A DNA stretch of 64,000 nt from Lysobacteraceae bacterium 2PB (GTDB lineage: Bacteria; Pseudomonadota; Gammaproteobacteria; Xanthomonadales; Xanthomonadaceae). This document shows positions 34,801 to 44,728 of this stretch, in pieces (position 1 is the first letter of the stretch; each line of letters opens with the position of its first letter). Location: positions 186,001 through 250,000 of the forward strand of contig SCMT01000003.1 in assembly GCA_005502915.1 (NCBI GenBank), read 5' to 3'. The notes under the pieces are model-generated. The model had not been told where the DNA came from and did not search any database. It worked only from the letters and a program-made list of their open reading frames with translations. A program made the translations under genes and the position numbers.

Positions 34801-36805
34801 GACGCCTTTCGACATGCCCGTCCCGTCTCTGCGCAGGTGCTGCCGGGGCGTCCGGCGGTCGACCCACCTCCGGCGCGGTATTGCGGGACACGATGCCGCG
34901 CCCGGCGAGCACCGACACCACCGTCGCCCGGTCCTTGTCGAAGAAATGGCGCACCAGTCCGTCGATGCTCTGCACCTCGAAGAACAGGGTGCTCCGCACG
35001 CTCGGGAACAGCGTGCGGAACCGCGTGGTCAGCTGGACCACGAGGATGCTGTCCAGTCCGTACTGCTCGAGCGGACGATGCGACTCGATCTCGCGCGGGT
35101 CCATGCGCAGGGCCGCCGCGATCATCTCGCGGAACAACGTCGCGCAGGCGTCGCGCAGGCCCGCTTCGTCGCGGCCGTCGATCGGCGCGGCAGACGCCCG
35201 TACCGGTGCCGTCCCTGCGGACACGGGTACGACGGGCTTCGAGGGGGCCACAGGCACGGCGGCCCGGGGACTGCCGATGCCGGTCGCAGACTCGCGCCCG
35301 GCCAGTACCGACACGACCGTCGCCCGATCCTTGTCGAGGAAATGGCGCACGAGGCCGTCGATGGTCTTCACCTCGAAGAACAGCGTGCTGCGGACATCGG
35401 GGAACATCACGCGGAACTGCGTGGTCAGCTGGACGACGAGGATGCTGTCCAGTCCGTACTGTTCGAGCGGACGATGCGACTCGATGTCGCGCGGATCCAT
35501 GCGCAGCGCCGTCGCGATGATCTCGCGGAACCGTGTCGTGCAGGCCTCGCGCAGTGCGGCATCGTCGGTCGCAACCGCGATCGAGACAGTCGGGGTGAGT
35601 GTTGTCGGCTGCGGCAAGACCGGTGCAGATGCGGTCGCGCTCGCGACGGTGCCCGACGGAACCAGGCGCTGGCGGACCACGCCGTCGCTGCGCGCGACCA
35701 CGATCTGCTGCCCGAGGCCATGATCGTCGCGTGCCGGGAAACGGATGTCGCGGAAGCGCTCCAGCTTCAGAAGCCTTTCCCACTGCCCGGGCGACAGGCA
35801 CGGGCTGCCGGGCAGGCGCAGCGCTTCATCTTCGAACAACCACCAGCCATCGAGGAGGCCGAAGGTGAAATGGGTGTACCAGCCCCACTCGCTGATCTCG
35901 TTGATCAGCACGACGCCGCCGCGTTTGAGCAGCGCCTTGGCGTTGCGCATCGTTTCGCGCATGTTCGAGGTGGCGTGCAGCACGTTGGTGGCGATCACCG
36001 CGTCGTAGCGATTGCCCTCGATCGACTGCAGCGAGAGCGGCTTGCCCACGTCGAAGATCGAGGTGCGCAGCGCCGGGAAGGCCGGCTGGTAGACCTCCTG
36101 CGCATGCAGCAGGAAGGCCCTGGACAGATCTGTGTAGCAATACTCTTCGACCAGATCGCCGAAATCGCGCAGGATCGGCAGCAGGATAGCGGTGGTGCCG
36201 CCGGTGCCGGCGCCGATCTCCAGCAGGCGCAGGCCTCGCTCGCCCCGCGCGGCCCTGGCCGTGAGCTCGGCGCGCAGATGTTCGCCGAGGGCACGGTTGA
36301 AATGATCGGCGATGGGATTGTGCTTGTAGATCCCCTCGACCATGCGCATCGACGATTCGGGGAACATCACGTCGGTCGCGGGCATGGTGCCCTCGAGGAT
36401 CCCCCTGAGATTTCGCAGGCAGGCATCGATCAGGACGAGATAGGCGCGATGGCTCGCGTTCCCGCACCAGCCCGGCATCGCTTCATCCCAGGCCTGCCAC
36501 AGCGTTTCGATATCGGCGACTGCGGCGAACCGGCAGCGCGGCCCGTCGACGGTGAGCAGGCCGTGGCGTTCGAGGTGACGCAGGCTTGCGTCAAGCCATC
36601 GGCCGTGGGCGGGACGCAGACCGGCAACCACCTCGGCCGGCATGCAATCGCCCTGTGCGTCGGCGAAGAGGTCACGGAGCTGCGCAGCCACGAGCGCCGT
36701 GGCCAGGCGCTCGGCGTCTGCAGGCAAGCGGGCGGCTTCGAGCTCGGAGGCTGCGATATGCAGCGGCGCCTCAGCGCCCGCTGCAGTCTTGTCCGATGCA
36801 TTCAT
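25847..36805 (-). CDS. Trans-AT PKS protein A: MT-ACP-ACP / KS-DH*-crotonase x3-ACPb-ACPb / KS-DH
   Basis: First gene of the PKS operon, 3652 residues from the ATG at 36805; a GTG four codons upstream is also possible. Approximate domains are: C-methyltransferase 130-400 (EIGAGTGG near 195, ATNVLHAT); twin ACPs that are near copies (YGLDSI, Ser near 454 and 586); KS1 690-1120 (Cys near 859); a DH-like domain near 1290-1570 with the catalytic His replaced (ADRDG); two degenerate crotonase-fold domains (1705-1920, 1940-2140); a PksI-like ECH 2165-2430 (TGYDTYFACGGTRD); two ACPs with DSITGVTW (Ser near 2480 and 2595); KS2 2690-3120 (Cys near 2861); an intact DH 3310-3600 (RDHRVR, HPGVMD); and a C-terminal docking helix rich in Glu. 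No AT is visible. The protein opens with MT-ACP-ACP and no KS, so this may be a loading unit or the tail of a module begun on another protein. Confidence 0.95.
28890..29470 (-). other. Tandem beta-branching ACP pair in protein A
   Basis: Two carriers, both with DSITGVTWVRRINATYGTK and therefore the beta-branch Trp at Ser+6. Their cores are encoded by an identical stretch of DNA (see the repeat at 28938-29368), indicating a recent duplication or ongoing homogenisation. Confidence 0.85.
28938..29368. repeat. Direct repeat of about 83 bp in the ACP pair of protein A
   Basis: The segments 28938-29020 and 29286-29368 are identical as read by eye. They encode the DSITGVTW...YSHPT core of the two beta-branch ACPs. 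Identity at silent positions points to recent duplication or gene conversion. Confidence 0.8.
29600..31710 (-). other. Embedded triple crotonase array in protein A
   Basis: Three crotonase-like stretches follow each other. The first (about 31700-31090) shows SDDTIGAGF and ACYGF. The second (about 30975-30460) shows EQDAVGLGW but little else of the active site. The third (about 30318-29590) has the complete PksI-like signature TGYDTYFACGGTRD, MQGHAIGGG and GFTPGAGAT. Only the third looks catalytically complete. Boundaries are approximate. Confidence 0.72.
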
Positions 36806-37609
36806 GCGGAATACCACATCCCTGTAGAATTCGTGGATCGTTCGCGATTCGGGCAGTATCGCGTCTCTTCCGATGAGACCAGCCCGTCGAGTGCCGCAGC
36901 AGGCGCGATGTCCACCCGCATCCGCAGGAGATCGATCACACCCTCTTGCGTGCCGGGCGCGCCCGGCCGTCTGCTTCCCTCATCGACGCGTGGATGCAGG
37001 CGCGCCATCACGGCGCACGGCGCAATGCCTGGAGCCTGCACGAGGGAGTCGGTGATGCGTCGACGAATCCAATCGAAGGAACACGACACTTCTGAAACTG
37101 ATACGCCCAATGCTTGATCCTTCAAGACGACGGCGCGGCGAAACCGCGCGCACGGCACACATTCCTTGAGCTTTCGGGGGCTCACCCCGGAGATCGGTTC
37201 AATTCGAAAGAATCTGCGCGCCCCCCTTTCCGCGCCCCATTTCAGCAGCGCCCTCGGAAAATTGTCAATACGGACTTTTGCGTAATGGTTGCATTGAAAA
37301 CGATTTCCAGGACCTCATTCGAGAATGATTCTCATATGCGGATCGGCCTCCCGAAGACCATGCCGATTGCACGATGCCACCGCGACTTTCAACGATGCAA
37401 ACGCATGATCGCGACCGCTCAGGACACGCACCGTGAAGACCGCCTGCGAAGCATTGTGGCGAACCGCCTGGCCGGAATCGCTTCCATTCAACGTCAACAT
37501 CAGGTAATCATGCCAACTGAAAGTGGCAAGTACGTTTCGGCTGGAGAGGAGAAGGAGGGGTCTCCCGCATTGTCTCCGCGCCGAACCATGCATCGACGGG
37601 ATAGGAAGA
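36806..37609. promoter_or_regulatory. Divergent intergenic region between the PKS operon and the PPTase gene
   Basis: About 800 bp with no convincing gene. The short open frames on both strands lack sensible ribosome sites and recognisable protein features. The part near 37200-37400 is AT-richer than the genes. It should hold the leftward PKS promoter and the rightward PPTase promoter. A TTGACA hexamer reads leftward at 37269-37264, but I find no good -10 at 16-18 bases, so I do not call a promoter. A Fur-box-like palindrome lies at 37321-37333. Confidence 0.55.
37321..37333. promoter_or_regulatory. Fur-box-like palindrome
   Basis: The sequence GAGAATGATTCTC is a perfect inverted repeat (GAGAAT-G-ATTCTC). 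It closely resembles the central hexamers of the Fur consensus GATAATGATAATCATTATC. It lies 277 bp before the PPTase start and about 490 bp before the PKS start. Iron control would suit a pathway with two diiron oxygenases, but the distance to either promoter is unknown. Confidence 0.55.
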
Positions 37610-38440
<831 letters not shown>

Positions 38441-38447
38441 CCGACGC

Positions 38448-38472
38448 AGGCCGGTGCGAGCGGCCCTGCCCT
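38448..38472. terminator. Possible bidirectional hairpin between convergent genes
   Basis: GCAGGCC and GGCCCTGC form an imperfect GC-rich stem in the 50-bp space between the PPTase and phosphoesterase stops. There is no T tract, so the call rests on position and pairing only. Confidence 0.3.
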
Positions 38473-38490
38473 CCCTGGCTGACAACGATG

Positions 38491-39258
38491 TCAGCGCAGT
38501 TCGTTGTCCAGTGCCAGCAGCGTGCGCGCCGCGATCATGCCTTCCTGCGGGTAGCCGAATGCGTTGTTGACGTAGACCACGCCGTCGATGACGACCCTGC
38601 GGTTGATGTGGCTGTGACCGTAGACATGGAGATCCGAGCCCAGCGCACGCAGCTGCCGTTCGATGCCGCTGCTGCCCAGCACGGGATCGAGCCGTCGCAT
38701 CGCGCGAGGCACGAAGAACGGGATCAGGTCGATGCGCGGCAGGAAGTGTGAGAACGTGACCACGCGGCTCGCCGCATGGGGAAGCCCGTCGGGATTCATC
38801 TGCAGAAAATGCTCGGTCACCCGCTCGGGCCCGTATTCGTCCGGCCAGCGGCAGGCACGGTAATCCATCCACATGGCCCGCAGGTCGTCGCACGGTGGAC
38901 CGAAGGAATAGTCGTACCAGCCCAGCAACGGTACGATCAGGTTGTCCCCGTGGAACTTCGGCTGCATCCAGGCGCCGGCATCGGCTGCGATGGCGAGCAC
39001 CTCGTCGAACTTGCGCAACGAGCAATCGATGTCCGGATCCCGTCGCACCCACAGGTCATGATTGCCTGGGACGAAGAGCACCTGGCGGAATTTCGCGACG
39101 AAGCGCCGCAGGCACCAGGCCAGCAGCTGGCGATCCTCGGTGAGGTCGCCCGCGAGGATCAGGGTATCGTCCCGATGATCCTCGGAGGACAGCGCATCGA
39201 CCCAGCGGGCATTGTCGGGGTAGTCCACATGGATGTCGGACAGTGCGAAGAGCCTCAT
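38491..39258 (-). CDS. Calcineurin-like metallophosphoesterase
   Basis: Predicted two-metal phosphoesterase of 255 residues, the typical length for a single calcineurin-like domain. The motifs occur in family order: SDIHVD at the N terminus, AGDLTED, GNHDLW, FSHF and, near the C terminus, GHSH. These supply the usual Asp, His and Asn metal ligands. There is no signal peptide, so it is probably cytosolic. It sits alone, convergent with the PPTase gene and divergent from the aminobenzoate operon. The substrate cannot be read from the sequence. A cluster role, for example hydrolysing a phosphorylated or nucleotide by-product, is possible but unsupported; it may simply be a resident gene. Confidence 0.88.
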   Translation of the reverse strand: MRLFALSDIHVDYPDNARWVDALSSEDHRDDTLILAGDLTEDRQLLAWCLRRFVAKFRQVLFVPGNHDLWVRRDPDIDCSLRKFDEVLAIAADAGAWMQPKFHGDNLIVPLLGWYDYSFGPPCDDLRAMWMDYRACRWPDEYGPERVTEHFLQMNPDGLPHAASRVVTFSHFLPRIDLIPFFVPRAMRRLDPVLGSSGIERQLRALGSDLHVYGHSHINRRVVIDGVVYVNNAFGYPQEGMIAARTLLALDNELR

Positions 39259-39824
39259 GCCGCATCGCTCCTGCCGACACCGTCACGCGATGGGCGCAAG
39301 CCGTCCCCCCTCGCCGCGGGCAACAACCTCTTCCGGAATGGGTCACTGGGTGCCATGCCGGCATGATCAACCGCCTCCCCACAGCGGTCAATGAACGCGC
39401 GGCATCGGCGCCTCGGCGGCATCCGGCACCACGAACCCGAGGCAGCGTACAGCAGGCCCGCCCCCGGGCCCCGTTTCAGCCTTGTCGACGCGGCCGATGA
39501 ACTGAAGCGCGATGGCCAGGCGGACACGCCATGGTCGACGACATCACTGAAAGGCGCACGCATTCATTCCCCGAACATGGGTGCCTGCTGCATGTCGTAC
39601 GGATGTCGAATGCATTGCGCTGACGTGAATGCGGATGCGCGCATCGAATGCCATGAAGATCACCGTCGTCATCAGATGTGCGTAGTCGAAGCGCGTGTCA
39701 TCACGACGACACGCGCATCTGTCTCGATGCATGAGACTCGAATGCAGGATGATGTCCGCATTCGCGAAAACGTTGCGTTCTACATCACGAGCCGCTAGCC
39801 TCTTGCGACTGGAGTTTCACTGAC
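39259..39824. promoter_or_regulatory. Intergenic region upstream of the aminobenzoate/tailoring operon
   Basis: About 565 bp between divergent genes. It contains several repeats of short words such as CATCACGACGACACG and a slightly lower GC stretch at 39590-39790. No gene is supported. It must carry the promoter of the plus-strand operon and that of the metallophosphoesterase. Confidence 0.5.
39773..39801 (+). promoter_or_regulatory. Candidate sigma-70-type promoter for the pabAB operon
   Basis: TTGCGT (39773-39778), a 17-bp spacer and TAGCCT (39796-39801) lie 23 bp before the ATG. A GGAG ribosome site follows at 39811-39814. Both hexamers deviate from consensus, so this is a weak prediction. 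Confidence 0.3.
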
Positions 39825-41984
39825 ATGGATAGCATGCGCATACTGCTTGTCGATAATTACGACAGTTTCACTGCGAATATCGCCCATTACATCGGCGACG
39901 CAACCGGGGTCCCGCCCACCGTCGTCCGCAACGACGAAACCGACTGGGAAAGCCTGCTTTCAGGCGACTACGATGCGATCGTGATCTCGCCCGGACCGGG
40001 TACGCCGGAGCGCGATTCCGACATGGGCATCAGCAACGACGTGCTGCGTCATGCGACGGTGCCGGTACTCGGCGTGTGCCTCGGTCACCAGGCACTCGTG
40101 CACGTGCATGGCGGCAAGGTCGTGCATGCGCCGACGCCCATGCATGGACGCATCAGTCCGGTCGAACACGATGGCAGCGCGCTGTTCACGCACATACCGT
40201 CGCCCTTCGATGTCGTCCGCTACCACTCGCTGATGGCGGAGGAGCCGTTGCCGGAGATGCTGCGCGTCACCGCGAGAACGCCCGACGGACTGGTCATGGC
40301 GATCGAGCATGCGACGCGTCCGATGTGGGGCGTGCAGTTCCATCCGGAATCGATCCAGACCGACTTCGGTCGACAGATCATCCACAACTTCATCGATCTC
40401 GCACGCCAGCACATGCAGCGGAAGCGTCGTGGCGCCAGACGAGAAGCACCTGTTGTCGCCGCTGCGCAGACCGTCGCGCAGCGACCGGTCTGGCAGATCC
40501 AGTCGCGTCGCATCGAGACCGGCATCGATCCGCAGTCGGTCTTCCTGTCCCAGTTCGCGCACAGCAATGCGTCCTTCTGGCTCGATTCGAGCGCGGTTCG
40601 CCCGGGCTATTCGCGCTTCAGCTTCATGGGCGATGGCAACGACCCGACCGCGCGAACGCTGAGCCATGTCATCGGCGATGGCGCGCATGCCGATCCCGCA
40701 TCTGAGCGTGAAGCCGTCTTCGGCGCGATCCGCGAGGGGCTCTCCGTCGATCTGATCGGCGGCGGGCGCCTGCCCTTCGATTTCGTCGGCGGCTGGGTGG
40801 GTTATTTCGGATACGAACTCAAGGCGCTCACCGAAGTCGGCGGTCCGCATCGCGCACGCCAGCCAGACCTGCTGCTGAGATTCATCACGCGATTCCTCGC
40901 TTACGACCATCTCGACGGCATCTGGCATGCGGTCGCCACCGGGCCGGTGTCGCGCGCGGACGAAGATGCGGCATGGCTCGACGAAATCGAGCTCGCCCTG
41001 CACGGCACGCCGGAAGCCGATGAGGTCATCGACGACATGCCGGCTGCCGGTGTCGCCGATGTCGAATTCATCCCCGAGCTCGACCGCGAAGCGTATCGCG
41101 ATCGCATCGCGCAGTGCTTCGCCCAGATCAACGACGGCGAGACCTACGAGGTCTGCCTCACCAACCGGATGCGCGCCCGTGCGCCTGTCGAGACCATTTC
41201 GCTGTACCGACACCTGCGCAAGGTGAATCCCGCGCCCTATGCCGCGCTGCTGCGCTTCGACGACTTCGACGTGCTGAGTTCCTCGCCGGAACGCTTCCTG
41301 CACCTAAGTCCGAACGGCGTGGTGGAGATCAAGCCGATCAAGGGCACGCGGCGACGCGCCATGGATGCCGCGCTGGACCAGGCGATCGTCCAGGAACTCA
41401 GGAGCTGCGAGAAGGATCGCGCCGAGAACCTGATGATCGTCGACCTGACCCGGAACGACCTGGCGCGCGTCTGCGAAATCGGCTCGGTCTGGGTGCCCAA
41501 GCTGATGCATGTCGAAACCTATGCCACCGTGCACCAGCTGGTGTCGACGGTCCGCGCGCAGATGCGTGCAGGCCAGGATGTCGTGGACCTGCTGCAGGCC
41601 ACGTTCCCCGGTGGTTCGATGACCGGTGCGCCGAAGCGCCGCACGCTGGAGATCATCGACGGACTCGAAGCCTCCGCGCGCGGCGTCTACTCGGGTGCGA
41701 TCGGCTTCCTGTCGCTCAACGGCGCCGCCGACCTGAGCATGGTCATCCGCACCCTGGTCAAGCATGGCGAGGAAATCGAGCTGGGGGTCGGCGGGGCGGT
41801 GATCGCGTTGTCGGACGCCGACGACGAATTCGAGGAAATCCTGGTCAAGGCCCGCGCACTCATGCGGGCGGTCGCGGGCTGCGTGACCGGAGATCCGCAA
41901 CGCTGGTCCGTTCCGGGCGAATGCCGGGGAAGCGACACCATCGCAGGCGCGTCCGTGCCTGGTTCCGTACAACAGGGGGCTTGA
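39825..41984 (+). CDS. pabAB: Fused aminodeoxychorismate synthase (PabA-PabB type)
   Basis: Converts chorismate and glutamine to 4-amino-4-deoxychorismate, the precursor of 4-aminobenzoate. The 719-residue protein joins an N-terminal glutamine amidotransferase (GVCLGHQ with Cys85; HPES near 181) to a C-terminal chorismate-binding domain. The latter contains PIKGTRRR near 506. The Lys in PIKGT is the feature that separates aminodeoxychorismate synthases from anthranilate synthases (PIAGT). Segments such as MTGAPKRRTLEIIDGLE and YSGAIG are also intact. Start: ATG at 39825 with GGAG 10 bp upstream. It leads an operon of about 11 genes and is separated by two bases from the next. A primary-metabolism copy is expected elsewhere, so this is best read as a dedicated supply of an aryl building block, with PabC encoded in the same operon. 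Confidence 0.93.
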   Translation: MDSMRILLVDNYDSFTANIAHYIGDATGVPPTVVRNDETDWESLLSGDYDAIVISPGPGTPERDSDMGISNDVLRHATVPVLGVCLGHQALVHVHGGKVVHAPTPMHGRISPVEHDGSALFTHIPSPFDVVRYHSLMAEEPLPEMLRVTARTPDGLVMAIEHATRPMWGVQFHPESIQTDFGRQIIHNFIDLARQHMQRKRRGARREAPVVAAAQTVAQRPVWQIQSRRIETGIDPQSVFLSQFAHSNASFWLDSSAVRPGYSRFSFMGDGNDPTARTLSHVIGDGAHADPASEREAVFGAIREGLSVDLIGGGRLPFDFVGGWVGYFGYELKALTEVGGPHRARQPDLLLRFITRFLAYDHLDGIWHAVATGPVSRADEDAAWLDEIELALHGTPEADEVIDDMPAAGVADVEFIPELDREAYRDRIAQCFAQINDGETYEVCLTNRMRARAPVETISLYRHLRKVNPAPYAALLRFDDFDVLSSSPERFLHLSPNGVVEIKPIKGTRRRAMDAALDQAIVQELRSCEKDRAENLMIVDLTRNDLARVCEIGSVWVPKLMHVETYATVHQLVSTVRAQMRAGQDVVDLLQATFPGGSMTGAPKRRTLEIIDGLEASARGVYSGAIGFLSLNGAADLSMVIRTLVKHGEEIELGVGGAVIALSDADDEFEEILVKARALMRAVAGCVTGDPQRWSVPGECRGSDTIAGASVPGSVQQGA

Positions 41985-41986
41985 TC

Positions 41987-44719
41987 TTGAACACAGTGCA
42001 TATCATCACGGGTGCCAACGGGTACCTGGGGTCCCACCTTGCGCTCGATATCCTGGCGACCCGTCCTGACGAGCGCGTCGTCTGCCTGGCGCGCTCTGAC
42101 GACCGTGCCGCGCGCGATCGCGTGATCGATGCCGTGGCGCAGGCGGCGCATACCTGCGGCCGCGTCCTCGACGCGGAGATGCTCGCGCGCATCGACGTGG
42201 TCGATGCCAATCCGCTGCGTCCCAACCCCGGCCTGGGCGAGAAACTGCGCACCCTCGCCGGCCGGCCGGCGACCTTCTGGCACGTGGCCGCCACGGTGCG
42301 CTTCACCGAGACCGAACAGGGCGAACTCGACAGGATCAACAGCGACGGCGCGATGCATGCGCTGGACATCGCGATCGAAGCCGACTGCGAGGCGTTCAAC
42401 TACGTCAGCACCGCCTATGTCGCGGGCGATCGCAGCGGTCTGATCGGTGCGCGACTGGAACCATCGCCGCCGAATGCGTTCTCCAATCCCTACGAGCGCA
42501 GCAAGTTCGACGCCGAGCGCAGGATCCGAGCGCGTGCTGAAGAGACCGGCCTCGCCTGGCGCGTGATGCGCCCGAGCATCATCGTCGGTCATTCGCGTAC
42601 CGGCCTGAGCGCGAGCGACAGCGGCCTGTACAAGTTCAGCGAAATGCTCGACGAATTCTGGTCCGGCCTGCGCCAGGGTTCGGGGGCCGCGTATCGCACG
42701 CTGCGCATGTCCTCGCCGACCGGTGCCCACCTGAATTTCGTCCCGGTCGATCTCTGCGTCGAGGAAATGCTGGCCATCGACGCCAACCCCGCCTCGCGCC
42801 AGGGCATCTTCCATCTGGTCTCGCGAACCACGATCAGCACCGCCGACTTCCTGTCGGCCGTCGCCGAGGCCAGCGGCGTGCCGATCTGCGCGGAAACGCC
42901 CGAAGCGCTCGCCGAAGCGCCGCTCAACCGTCGCGAAGTCGAATTCGCCCGGCGCGTCTGGCATTACCAGCCCTACCTCGTAGGCAACAAGACCTTCGCG
43001 CGCGACACCACCGTCCAGGCCTGCGGGCAGGACCTGCAGGCCGGCTACACCATCGATCGCCAGGCGGTGCTCGGCTGGCTGAAGACCTTCCTGCGTCGTC
43101 GCTGGTCGCTGCGCGAGACGCCGACCGAAGCCCACCTCTTCTCCGCGCAGCGCGGCCTGCCCGTGCGCTTCAATCTGGCCGGGCACCTGCTGGCCAGCAC
43201 CTCGGTCAGGCATGGCGACAAGATCGCGATCCGCCACGAGGGCGCTTCGATCCGCTATGCGCAGCTCGCCGAACGCGTGGCCCTGGCGGCACGGCGGCTC
43301 GCCGCCGCCGGCGTGCACGGACAACAGCGGGTCGCGCTGGTCTCCCATGACGGCATCGAGCACGTGATCGGCCTGCTCGCCGTGCAGTTGCTCGGCGCGG
43401 TGGCGGTGATGATCAACCCGCTGCTGCCTGCGCGCGACATCGCCGCGATGATCGACCAGGCCGACGCGACCTGGCTGCTCGCCGATGCCGCCAGCCAGGG
43501 CAAGCATGTCGAGATGGACACGCATGCGCGGATGCTTTCGCTGGAGGGCGTCGCGGCATCCGGCGAACCGGCGAGCCTGCCGCTTGCGGCACCCACCTCC
43601 CCGCACGATATCGCCTTCGCGGTGTTCACCTCCGGGTCGATGGGCATCCCCAAGCTGATCGAGCACCGCCACCAGGACCCGATCGTCGCCGCCGACCGCT
43701 ATGCCGCGCACATGCTCGATCTGCGCACCAGCGACGTGCTGTTCTCGGCTTCGCGGACCACGTTCGCGTTCGGCATGCAGAACCTGCTGATCGCCCTGCT
43801 CAAGGGTGCGACCGCGGTCATCGCACCGCAGAAGATCTCCGCGGCGGTCATCGCCGACCTGATCGCGCAGGCGCGGCCGACGGTGATGTTCGCCGTACCG
43901 ACGATCTACCAGTACCTGCTCGACGACGCCGCGCTGTCGGCACGGATCGCGCAGAACAGCCTGCGCCTGTGCATCGCGGCCGGCGAACGCCTGCCGCAGG
44001 CCGTGGCCACGCGCTGGTTCCAGCGTCATGGCATCCGCCTGCTCGACAGCCTGGGCTCGTCGGAAGCCTTTTCCACTTACCTCAGCAATGTCGCCGACGT
44101 GGAGCACAACAACGCGACGGGCAAGCTTGTCCCCGGTTTCGATGCCGTGCTCCGGCACGAGGACGGCAGTCCCTGCCGCATCGGCGAACGCGGCGTGATG
44201 TGGCTGCGCGGTCCTTCGATCAGCGTCTCCGCGCGTGATCGCGCGGGCGGCATGGTGGACAACGGCTGGTACTGCACGAAGGACGTCTTCTGGCGCGATG
44301 CGGATGGCTATTTCTACTTCTGCGGGCGCAGCGACGAGATGTTCAAGGTCGCTGGCCAGTGGGTGTCGCCGCTCGACCTGGAGGAAGTCCTGCTCTCGCA
44401 TCCCGCCGTACGCGAGGTCGCGGTGACCGCCAGCGGCAGCGATGACGCGACCCTGCGCACCAAGGCCTGGATCGTCAGCGATCTGCCGTCCGAGCTGCTC
44501 GCGGACGAACTGCGCGCGCTGTGCAAGGCGCGCCTGGACAGCCGCCGCTATCCGCACCTCGTCGAATTCGTCGATGCCCTGCCCCGCACCTCCACCGGCA
44601 AGCTCCAGCGCGCACCGCTGCGCCAGCGCGATGCTGCATCGACGATATCCATCGAGCGGGAGCCGGAGCGCGAAGCACAGCGCGAACCGGAACTCGACCG
44701 CGTCTACGCGACCGCCTGA
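41987..44719 (+). CDS. Short-chain (thioester) reductase fused to a benzoate-CoA-ligase-like AMP-forming domain
   Basis: A 910-residue fusion. The N half (1-375) is a Rossmann reductase of the NAD_binding_4/thioester-reductase type: TGANGYLG at 7-14, STAYV, and YERSK with Tyr169/Lys173. The C half (about 400-900) is an ANL ligase: TSGSMGIPK near 548, a FAFGMQN segment typical of aryl-CoA ligases, GRSDEMFK, and TSTGKLQR with the catalytic Lys near 871. The start is TTG at 41987, chosen because AGGGGG lies at 41973-41979 and the Rossmann motif follows at once. No carrier domain lies between the halves, and their order is the reverse of carboxylic acid reductases (A-T-R). The ligase half could activate 4-aminobenzoate or a derivative. 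The reductase half could release or reduce a thioester; both roles are inferred. Confidence 0.85.
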   Translation: MNTVHIITGANGYLGSHLALDILATRPDERVVCLARSDDRAARDRVIDAVAQAAHTCGRVLDAEMLARIDVVDANPLRPNPGLGEKLRTLAGRPATFWHVAATVRFTETEQGELDRINSDGAMHALDIAIEADCEAFNYVSTAYVAGDRSGLIGARLEPSPPNAFSNPYERSKFDAERRIRARAEETGLAWRVMRPSIIVGHSRTGLSASDSGLYKFSEMLDEFWSGLRQGSGAAYRTLRMSSPTGAHLNFVPVDLCVEEMLAIDANPASRQGIFHLVSRTTISTADFLSAVAEASGVPICAETPEALAEAPLNRREVEFARRVWHYQPYLVGNKTFARDTTVQACGQDLQAGYTIDRQAVLGWLKTFLRRRWSLRETPTEAHLFSAQRGLPVRFNLAGHLLASTSVRHGDKIAIRHEGASIRYAQLAERVALAARRLAAAGVHGQQRVALVSHDGIEHVIGLLAVQLLGAVAVMINPLLPARDIAAMIDQADATWLLADAASQGKHVEMDTHARMLSLEGVAASGEPASLPLAAPTSPHDIAFAVFTSGSMGIPKLIEHRHQDPIVAADRYAAHMLDLRTSDVLFSASRTTFAFGMQNLLIALLKGATAVIAPQKISAAVIADLIAQARPTVMFAVPTIYQYLLDDAALSARIAQNSLRLCIAAGERLPQAVATRWFQRHGIRLLDSLGSSEAFSTYLSNVADVEHNNATGKLVPGFDAVLRHEDGSPCRIGERGVMWLRGPSISVSARDRAGGMVDNGWYCTKDVFWRDADGYFYFCGRSDEMFKVAGQWVSPLDLEEVLLSHPAVREVAVTASGSDDATLRTKAWIVSDLPSELLADELRALCKARLDSRRYPHLVEFVDALPRTSTGKLQRAPLRQRDAASTISIEREPEREAQREPELDRVYATA

Positions 44720-44728
44720 GGTGACGCC

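Noticed and set aside
36802-37185. Minus-strand frame just upstream of protein A
   Set aside because: Overlaps the PKS start region, has odd composition and no recognisable feature; more likely leader DNA.
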